64,000 bases of DNA, taken from assembly GCF_009727055.1 (NCBI RefSeq), contig NC_052353.1, positions 40,595,729 through 40,659,728 of the forward strand, read 5' to 3'. The notes beneath the pieces are model-generated. The model did no database searches. It worked only from the letters and a program-made list of their open reading frames with translations, and was not told where the DNA came from. The translations under genes and the position numbers were made by a program. The stretch is from Benincasa hispida (taxonomy: Eukaryota > Streptophyta > Magnoliopsida > Cucurbitales > Cucurbitaceae). Below, piece by piece: positions 56,636-64,000 of the stretch; the stretch's first letter is position 1; the number at the start of each line of letters is the position of its first letter.

Positions 56636-57350
56636 TAAAATTTTTTATTTTTATTTTTATTTCTAGTTTTGCTCGTTTCTTACAACATCTTTACTATATA
56701 TCTCATCTTTTCTATTTAAACGCATTTGAACTGTTAGCTAACTTTAAAAAACAAACCTTCTTAATTTTTTTTTTAAATATCAATTAGGTTATATCAATTT
56801 AAACCTTAAACTAATAATTATATCAATATAAATCTTAACTTTGTAGGTTGTATCAATTTAGACCCTGAACTTTGAGAGTCGTATCCATTTAAATCCCAAA
56901 CGAATAATTGTATCAATTTAAAATTTAATTTTCTTATAAATATATCAATTTATACCATCAACATTCATAAGTGCATTCAAATAAAACATAATGGAGGGTT
57001 TAAATTGATAATGTGATGAAAGTTTAGGGTTTAAATTTATATACTTATAAAAGTTCAGGATTTAAATTGATATAATAATTAGTTTGGGATTTAAAATTGA
57101 TACAACCTCTACAATTCTGGGTTTAAATTGGTACCGTTATTAGTTTAGAGCTTAAATTGATATAACTCCAAAGTTTAGGGATATAAATTTATATTTACCT
57201 TTTTTTTTCAAACCTACTTAACTTTAGAAAAACATTTCTAAGAAGTAGATAATAAAACAAATAAATCAATAGATAAAAATAGTGTCTAAGAGTTCGAACA
57301 TTCAAAAGTAAAAAATAAAAACTCAAATAGTTATTCAATGAAACTTTAAG
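56636..57350 (-). mobile_element. Family A element split by a foldback element
   Basis: 56636-56780 and 57205-57350 read as the two halves of a reverse-oriented family A element. The foldback at 56785-57205 lies between them. Confidence 0.45.
56785..57205. repeat. Foldback element (long inverted repeat)
   Basis: Left-arm blocks such as TATATCAATTTAAACC and AAACTAATAATTATATCAAT recur inverted in the right arm (TTAAATTGATATAATAATTA and GTTTAAATTGGTACC). Each arm itself repeats an ATCAATTTAAACC unit several times. Confidence 0.6.
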
Positions 57351-57534
57351 TTTGAGTTTTCATTTTTTTTTCTTTAAATGTGTTTATATTGCTCCAATTT
57401 ATATACCATAACTTCAGATGAATTTGTAGCCAATTTCTCTATTTGTTAACCCTTTTATTTAAGAAACAAAAACAAAAATCAAGACTTTTTTAAATAAAAT
57501 ACTTTTTTTTCTTATTATAAAAATTGAAATAGGA

Positions 57535-57765
57535 AAATTTTCACAAATAGAAAAGTTAAACTATTTATATAAATAGTTAAAAGAAAAAAAAAACATTGAT
57601 AGAGACGGATGGATTTCTATCGACATCTATCACATAGTATCAATATAAATTTCTATCAATTTCTATTATTGAGAGATATTGACGGACATCTATTAGCATC
57701 TATCAATCTATATTAAAAAAGAATAATTTTACTATTTTGTATAAATAATTTCATTTGTTTTTTTA
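57535..57765. mobile_element. MULE-type MITE with GATAGA palindromes
   Basis: Its ends read TTTTCACAAATAGAAAAGTT and (minus strand) ATTTATACAAAATAGTAAAA. The centre is rich in TCTATCAATTTCTAT-like palindromes. It resembles the arrays in the large MULE at 11963-23683. Confidence 0.5.
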
Positions 57766-58011
57766 TTTTTAAAAATCTCCCTTAATTTAATGGATTTTCT
57801 TTTCCCTCTCCAACATACCATATAATATAGGTCGATTTTTGTTGATAATGCATATAGTATAAGAAATTATGTCCCTTTTACAATTAACAAATGAAACATT
57901 TTGTCAAAGATAATGCTGGCCATTTTTTTCTGTTGGTCCCACTGTCAGTAATATGATCAATATTTGAAATTAGCCCTCTAATGATGAATCATTGGTTGGC
58001 ATATATGTTTT

Positions 58012-58082
58012 TTTTTATAAAAAAAAAAAAAAAAAAAGAAAATTCATACTTTTATAAAAAAAAAAAAAAAAAAAAAAAAAAG
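58012..58082. repeat. Paired poly(A) runs
   Basis: Two A-runs of about 20 and 27 bases, each preceded by TTTTTATAAA, lie 20 bp apart. The exact lengths are assembly-prone. Confidence 0.8.
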
Positions 58083-58964
58083 GAAAATTTCTTCATGATT
58101 CTTAAATATTGTTGAACTATAATCATAACCATCGCTAATCAAACTCGATTTGATTAACTATAAACAAACATAAAAAATAAGTTAGATGTAACTCAATTGA
58201 TTAATTTATATGATTAGAAGATCGACTAAATTCTAAGCGCACATATATTGAACTGCATTAAAGAATAAAAAAAAACTAAAAACTAAAACTATAGCATTAT
58301 TAATTGAATTATAAATTTACTTCCTAAACTTTGAATTTTTATTTATATTTAGTTATTGAAATTTCAAAATATAAATTTAGTTGTTGTTTTAATTTTTTAA
58401 AAATTTACAAATTTGTTAGACAAACTTACATTTAATAAATCAATGATTTTTTAAATTTGTCAAGAACCTATAAAAAAAAAAACAAAATTACATGCTCAAT
58501 GACTGATTTTACAATTTAATATGAAATATAGGATAAGTTGGACACTTTTGATCCTTCGATTTTTTTTTTTTTTTAAAGCTCATAGATGCACACAAGACCT
58601 GCATCGTTGAAAGTTAATTTAAAATAGATATTTGTTAACAACTTTTAAGGTTATAATCTATACGTGGTTGTTTGTGCCCCCAACTTCAAGTGAGTAGACT
58701 GAGCTGTTTACTTTATATTTAGAACTTCAATTATAATAATCAGTGTTTTAAACTATTATAACCTACGATTACTTATAATATTACCATTTCAAATTCCTCT
58801 TTGTTACAGTTTCCTACTCTTTCTATCTTTTTCTCTTTGCTGCAATGTTTAGTGTTTATTTATTAGACTAAAATAGTATGCATTCCAAATACAGACTATT
58901 ATAATCAGCTCTTAGCATGTCCTAAATGTCTCTACATGATTTGAATTTCAGAAACCAGTTTTTA

Positions 58965-59535
58965 GGTTAAAAAACACTTTTGGTCTCTGAACTTTCATAA
59001 AAGTAACAATCTAGATCATCGACTTTGATTTGTAACACTTTAATCCTACTTTCAAATTTGTAACAATTTAGTCCCTATTGTAAAAATTAGAGTTAAGATT
59101 TAATAAGATTTATAGCATAAATAAATCAATAAACTAATTAGAGACTCAATATTTTTATAAAAATCCAAAGTCTACATCATAAAATAATAAAAATTGACAC
59201 TAAAGAAAGAGTCATTTTCATTGCTACCGTGCTGCCGCTGAAATTAAGTCTGCTTGTCTAGGCCTAGATCTTGGTACCAGTTCATAAATCGTGAACCTAT
59301 TAACGAAGCGAATTCAATGAAGCAACAACTGGTACCATAGAGAAGAGTCATAAATTGGATCTAATTTTGATAGATAAATTTGTTTGTATTAGAGACTAAA
59401 TTGTAATGAATTTAAAAGTATAAAGATTAAATTGTTATAAAATTAAAAATATAAAGACTAAATCGTTACAAACCAAAATTAAATGATTAAATTGTTACTT
59501 TTATGAAAATTCGGAATGAGAGTTATTTTTTAACC
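58965..59535. repeat. Foldback element with a distinct core
   Basis: The left end GGTTAAAAAACACTTTTGG matches the inverted right end GGTTAAAAAATAACTCTCAT, followed by CATAAAAGTAACAAT in both arms. The core (59226-59346) is much less AT-rich and contains an exact 11-bp inverted repeat, TGGTACCAGTT at 59272-59282 and AACTGGTACCA at 59327-59337. Confidence 0.68.
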
Positions 59536-59545
59536 TTTTCTTTTA

Positions 59546-60860
59546 AGGTATATATTGAAGTGGGGTAATGATAGTTAGTTCGGTGAAGAGTGTATGATTA
59601 TAATTTTTTTTTTTATTTTTTTATTTTTATATATATGTATATATATAGTTGGGTGAAAGAGTGAGGAAAAAGAAAAGGGTGAGGAAGAAGGATGAGAGAG
59701 AACCATTGGAAGGAAGGAACCAACCTCCTTCATTAAAATGTAACATTCTCTCTCCCAATCTCACTTTCTCTCCCCTCTTTTATTTTATCTATTTTTAAGT
59801 TTATCGTTTAAATACTACTTTGTTCCTTTATCCTCTTGATTTTAATTCTTTTCTTTTTTTCCCCTTAGAATATAGGTTTTAATTCTTATTAGTTCTGTAT
59901 TTCATATTTTGTCCGAATATTTTTAACTTTTGTTTATTTTAGTCCTTAAATTTTTAAAAATCTGTCATTTTAGTCCATTCATTTTTTTTTCATATTTAAG
60001 GAACCAAAATAGTTACTTTTAAAAGTTCAAGAACCAAAATGAATCAAAGTTGTAAATACAATGATCATAATGAATGTTTTGAAAGTATAAAAATCAAAAT
60101 GAACTAAAGTTTTTTCTTTTTTTTAATAAAAAAATGAAATTGAAAGTATAAGAATAAAATGAATATTCTTTAAAATACATATCATGGTTTCCTTCGAAAT
60201 TCACTTCTTCCCTCTATCGTGGTCAAATCTAATGTTAAGGAAATAGGAAAACAAATAAATAGTTGCTTGTCAAATTTTACGAATGTAATCAATGAACTCA
60301 TCTTTGTTGTTTTGTCCTTGTGAGGATGGGTCGTTATATAATATTTAAGAAGAAGTTGGATTGCTAAATTTTTTAATTAGATCGGTGAGATGTTATTATT
60401 AGTGACTTTTTATTTTCGTTATTCTAGAACCAAAACAAAAAATATAATGGATCAAAATGAGTATTTAAATCTTGATTTTTATATAATTTTGATATTTGAT
60501 TTAATATATATATATAAAAAAAAAGAGAGGGAAGAAAAAGGAATAATTATTAGGGAAAGAAGGGGGGGCAGCAGATCCAAAGCAAAGGGTGCTGGGAAGA
60601 CCCCCACACCACTCCACGTGCATCCCTCTTTCCTCCATCATTCCCATTCCCTTCTTCCCTATTTTTCCACCCCATCATTTTTAACTATTTCCCCTTTTTT
60701 CTTTTCTTGTGTTCTTTTTTGGTTTTGGTAAAAGATTGGAGGGAATTTTGAATATTAACTTAAAATTTCAATAGTGTTTGCTATACGACCTAAAATAATA
60801 TATTTTGAATTTTGGGCCCATTTTATGTTATTGAAAAAATATCAAAATAATACTAAGGAC
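59546..60860. other. Gene-free DNA with purine- and pyrimidine-rich islands
   Basis: A purine-rich block (59650-59720) is followed by a CT-rich block. A second less AT-rich island at 60545-60670 contains a G-box CACGTG (near 60616). No coding sequence is supported by either. Confidence 0.4.
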
Positions 60861-60871
60861 AGAAAATAATC

Positions 60872-60960
60872 ATAGCTCAACTAACATCAAACATGTATTA
60901 TCAATTTCGAGATTAGGAGTTCAATCCTCTAACCCCATATACTGTCAAAAAGAAATTAAG
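60872..60960 (+). repeat. tRNA-derived SINE-like fragment
   Basis: TAGCTCAACTAACATC resembles a Pol III A box and GGAGTTCAATCCTC a B box, spaced as in a tRNA gene. The match is approximate and no 3' tail is clear. Confidence 0.35.
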
Positions 60961-61061
60961 ATGTTGAATTAATAATTGTATCAATTTATAATCTCATTAG
61001 AGTTTGAATTGATTTGAATGCTCATCGGGATGAAATGTAAAAAGAAAAGAGATTGCAAAAT

Positions 61062-61205
61062 ATCTATTTGAGAGTAGGTCGAGGGTGTTGCACCCTCGAT
61101 GCCTCTAATTATTGGCTTTTACCTAATAAAACTCTTGTGGGATCCAACTATTCTAGAGAAACTTCGGATCGGAGGGAACCGGCTACTAGACGGTTCAATT
61201 AGAAT
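61062..61205 (-). pseudogene. Decayed 25S rRNA gene fragment
   Basis: Read on the plus strand this matches the antisense of nuclear 25S/28S rRNA in one run: GTCGAGGGTGTTGCACCCTC, GATGCCTCTAATTATTGGCT, TACCTAATAAAACTC, AACTTCGG, AGGGAACCGGCTACTAGACG and GTTCAATTAG. Most differences from the rRNA I remember are C-to-T or G-to-A, often at CG sites, as expected from 5-methylcytosine decay. A 5-bp insertion (ATCGG) follows AACTTCGG. About 140 bp remain; no other rDNA lies nearby. Confidence 0.78.
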
Positions 61206-63059
61206 GAGATGAAAATCTCATATACTAGTTTCGTGGTGACTTATTTATGAGTTTATCATCAATCAATTTGAAGTGAGGCAGTGAGAGGCTTAATTGAAAA
61301 ATGTTGAACATTAACTAGTAAAATAAATTGACAAATAGTCCAATAGTAAGTAATTAAACATGTATTTACTTTAACCTAAATAAAATATCTGGTTTGACTT
61401 CGATAATTTGTTTAAATAATCAGTTTATGGGAATTAAACAATAAACAATTTGATGTTGCTTGAAAATGTTCAATATGTGCATATATAAAAAACTGCAACA
61501 AAGAAAACTAAATACAGCTATAGAAAAGATGCTTACAATTCAAGAATGATTGTTAAAAATAATAAAAAATACAATGAAATGAAAATAAGCTGGAAAACGC
61601 CCTCTCACCCAACTTCGAGATTCATCGATTTGGTCCCAAAACTATCAAAACCATCCAAATGATAAATTTAGTTATAGTTACTAAACGGGACCTCATATTT
61701 TGAAATTTTAAACGTTTTATAAATGTGCTATACACAAAATAAAAAAATGGGTGGTTCCATTATATTCAAATTTATATACATCAATAATTTTTCAGAATCT
61801 TCAAATTTGTCATTATATTTTTAAAATATCAAATAAACAAAAACTTTGAACAAATTAAAAAACTACCTCTAAAATATAGTAAGGTTGCAATTACACCATT
61901 AAACTTTCATTTATAGAAATTGGACAATTAAACTTTTACAAAAGTTAAAATTGAACCTCTAAAGGATAAAAGTTGCAAACTCAAATTCGTACCATTGTTA
62001 CAATTTCTACATGTAATTTCGAAGGTCGTATAAGTTCGATAGCTCAATTTTTACAATTGAAAATTTAAGAATATAATTGCAACTATATCCATTTTTTTTT
62101 TTTTTTTTATAATTTGCCCAACCTATAATTTAACTTGATATTTAGTTTAAACTAGATTTTTTGTGGTTCATATTTCGCAATCATTGTGAACATGGTTGCA
62201 ATAAAGTTATGATTGAACACCAAATTTAATGACCATAAAAACGCATTTACAAGTAAGAGAGATTATCTGATTTCACAGTAGAGAGAGAGAGAAAAAAGAA
62301 TTCTGAATTGGAATGAATAAGCAAGAAAAAAGCGAACAAATGTGCTTTGGAAACTTGAAAAGATAAATGCGTCTTCTTAGTTTGTTTATGATTTGACATG
62401 TGTAACACCACAATCCAAATTCTGCCAATTTCATTATCCACCCTGTAAAGTAAGCTGCTTTGGTGTATATTAAAATGAAAATTATAAAACAGTAATAAAT
62501 ACTTACTACAATTAATTTGAGCCCCTTAAATCTTATCTTATATTACTACAGAAAATCTTTTTTAAAAAATCATTTTACTTTCAAACTAATCTAACATGTC
62601 TGCAAATTTAGGGAATGTTGCAAAGTTTTTTATTTTATTTTATTTTATATATTTTTTTATATTGGGATTCTGAAATCCAAATAACCCACCCACACATGGA
62701 TAATAGTAAATAGTAACCCAAATTTTAATAAATTATAAAAAAAACCAAAGAAACTCTAGAATTTTGACTTGGATTAAAATACACACTTTTGATCCATAAA
62801 TTTCGCCAATTTAGTTTCAACCATTTAATTTCTATATTTTCAAATTTACTACAATTTAGTTTTTTTTATCATAGAAAAGCTCTTCAAAACTAAGTGTTAA
62901 TTTATAGTGACTTAAAACTTTATAAAACAAATTTAATCCCGATTATTTATCAATATACATATATAAAAGATTTCATTAAATCAAAATAATATTTTTACAA
63001 ATTATAAAATACAGTTACTAAAGGGCTACTCAATAAAATTCAAGTAATAAACTTTTATA
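61206..63059. other. Gene-free AT-rich DNA
   Basis: No recognised coding sequence. It includes foldback-type scraps near 61880-62060 and a (GA)n tract at 62280-62292. Confidence 0.45.
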
Positions 63060-63290
63060 AGTGTAACCATTTTGTTTTTTGTTTTTGTTTTTATTATGAG
63101 ACTATTTTCATCTCCATTTTTTTTTTCATTTGTTATCTACTTTTTATCAATGAATTAAAGAATCAAGCCAAATGAATTCAACCATTATTGTTAAGAAAAA
63201 TGCAAATCATTATAAGAAATATATATAGATGATACAGATTTAATTTTTAAAAATAAAAATAAAAAAACAAAATGGTTAACGAACGAGATC
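63060..63290 (+). mobile_element. Family A element, shortened
   Basis: It starts GTGTAACCATTTTGTTTTTT and ends CAAAATGGTTAACGAACGAG. The internal AATCAAGCCAAATGAATTCA shows a deletion against the longer copies. Confidence 0.58.
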
Positions 63291-63535
63291 TTAGTTTTTT
63301 ATTTTTTATTTTTTGAAAATTAAGCCTATAAACACCACTTCCAACTCTAAATTTCTTAATTTGTTATCTAATTTTTACTAATGGTTTAAAAACCAAGGCA
63401 AAATTTGAAAATTATAAAAAGTAGCTTTTAAAAACTTGATTTTTTTTTTTTTGAAATTTGGAAAGAAATTCGACTAAGAAATGGAGAGGAAATAAATTTA
63501 ATTTTCAAAAATAAAAAATAAAAAACAAAATTGTT
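63291..63535 (+). mobile_element. Family A element, second copy in tandem
   Basis: It directly follows the previous copy and carries AATTAAGCCTATAAACACCA, CTAAATTTCTTAATTTGTTA and AACCAAGGCAAAATTTG, ending AAAACAAAATTGTTAGAGC. Confidence 0.55.
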
Positions 63536-64000
63536 AGAGCAGTGTCAATTGAGTAGATTTTTTTTTTCAAAAAATCATTGCTATTTTTTTAAAAAAAAAT
63601 GACTTATTTTTAAAATTAAATCAAACACACCCTAAATTAAATTGAATTAAATTGTTAACGTTCAAGGACGAAACATTTGTGCTTTCTAGCCTATGAGAAT
63701 TAATGCAAACTATTTCATCCTTTGCTAAGTTTTCTATCATGGAATATGATACTTCATAAGAAAAAATACCCACTCTTTACACCTCACTTATACCTCCTCC
63801 TCTCTCACAACTTAAAAAGATGTAAAAGGATGAGAGTTTTGACTCCCTAATTTTAATATAAGGGCAAAAATAATATTTTCATTTAAACATTTGATATCAA
63901 AAGAATAGACAATTACCCAAATCAACACCACAAGAAACTTTTGGGTCAGCAATAAAAGTTATTTTAGGAAAAAATTTGATCCAGTATAAAAGAATATTAA

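Noticed and set aside
60390..60731. 113-aa frame at 60.4-60.7 kb
   Set aside because: Mixture of (TA)n, purine-run and pyrimidine-run translation, no domain; a G-box alone does not make a gene.

Overview
The window is nuclear plant DNA from a eudicot: AT-rich intergenic sequence, GT-AG introns, Ty1/copia elements, a Mutator-like (MULE) transposon, many small inverted-repeat elements and a plant-type tRNA-Arg gene. The style of the MULE (long arrays of GATAGACA-like palindromes) and of the dispersed small elements suggests Cucurbitaceae, but that is an impression from memory and not proof.

Only five host genes can be supported. They are a tRNA-Arg(CCU) (3305-3377, minus); a secreted malectin-like/LRR protein without a kinase (3601-7286, plus, 8 exons, 514 aa); an intronless four-EF-hand calmodulin-like protein (28976-29533, plus, 185 aa); an intronless PPR-DYW protein resembling Arabidopsis DYW2 (34299-36083, minus, 594 aa); and a B3-domain protein resembling At3g19184/At5g42700 (minus, 355 aa). 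The B3 gene is the most interesting locus. Its first five exons lie at 48957-50172. Its last two exons lie 10.4 kb away at 37949-38567. The intron between them holds one copia element (38982-48627) with a second copia (42950-47865) inserted in its gag. Joining exon 5 to exon 6 restores the end of the B3 fold in frame and adds a charged tail of 35-residue repeats.

Layout. 1-2576: decayed copia pol and 3' LTR. 2700-3200: foldback repeat. 3305-7550: tRNA and LRR gene, with a small inverted-repeat element and a perfect 70-bp tandem array in intron 2. 7566-11962: AT-rich, one TIR element. 11963-23683: composite MULE with transposase remnant (plus) and DUF1985-type gene remnant (minus), interrupted by a truncated copia and a solo LTR, with palindromic arrays near both ends. 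23684-28800: no gene seen. 28800-29640: EF-hand gene. 29640-34298: no gene, repeats only. 34299-36083: DYW2-like gene. 37949-50172: B3 gene with nested retrotransposons. 50300-64000: no gene, but clustered small elements, two foldback elements, a GC-rich repeat and a decayed antisense 25S rRNA fragment (about 61062-61205).

The assembly carries two copies of the Nextera mate-pair junction adapter (1800-1836 and 7834-7871). These are library artefacts, so the sequence on either side of each may not be truly contiguous. The host genes form no operon or pathway; they are independent plant genes embedded in transposon-rich DNA.
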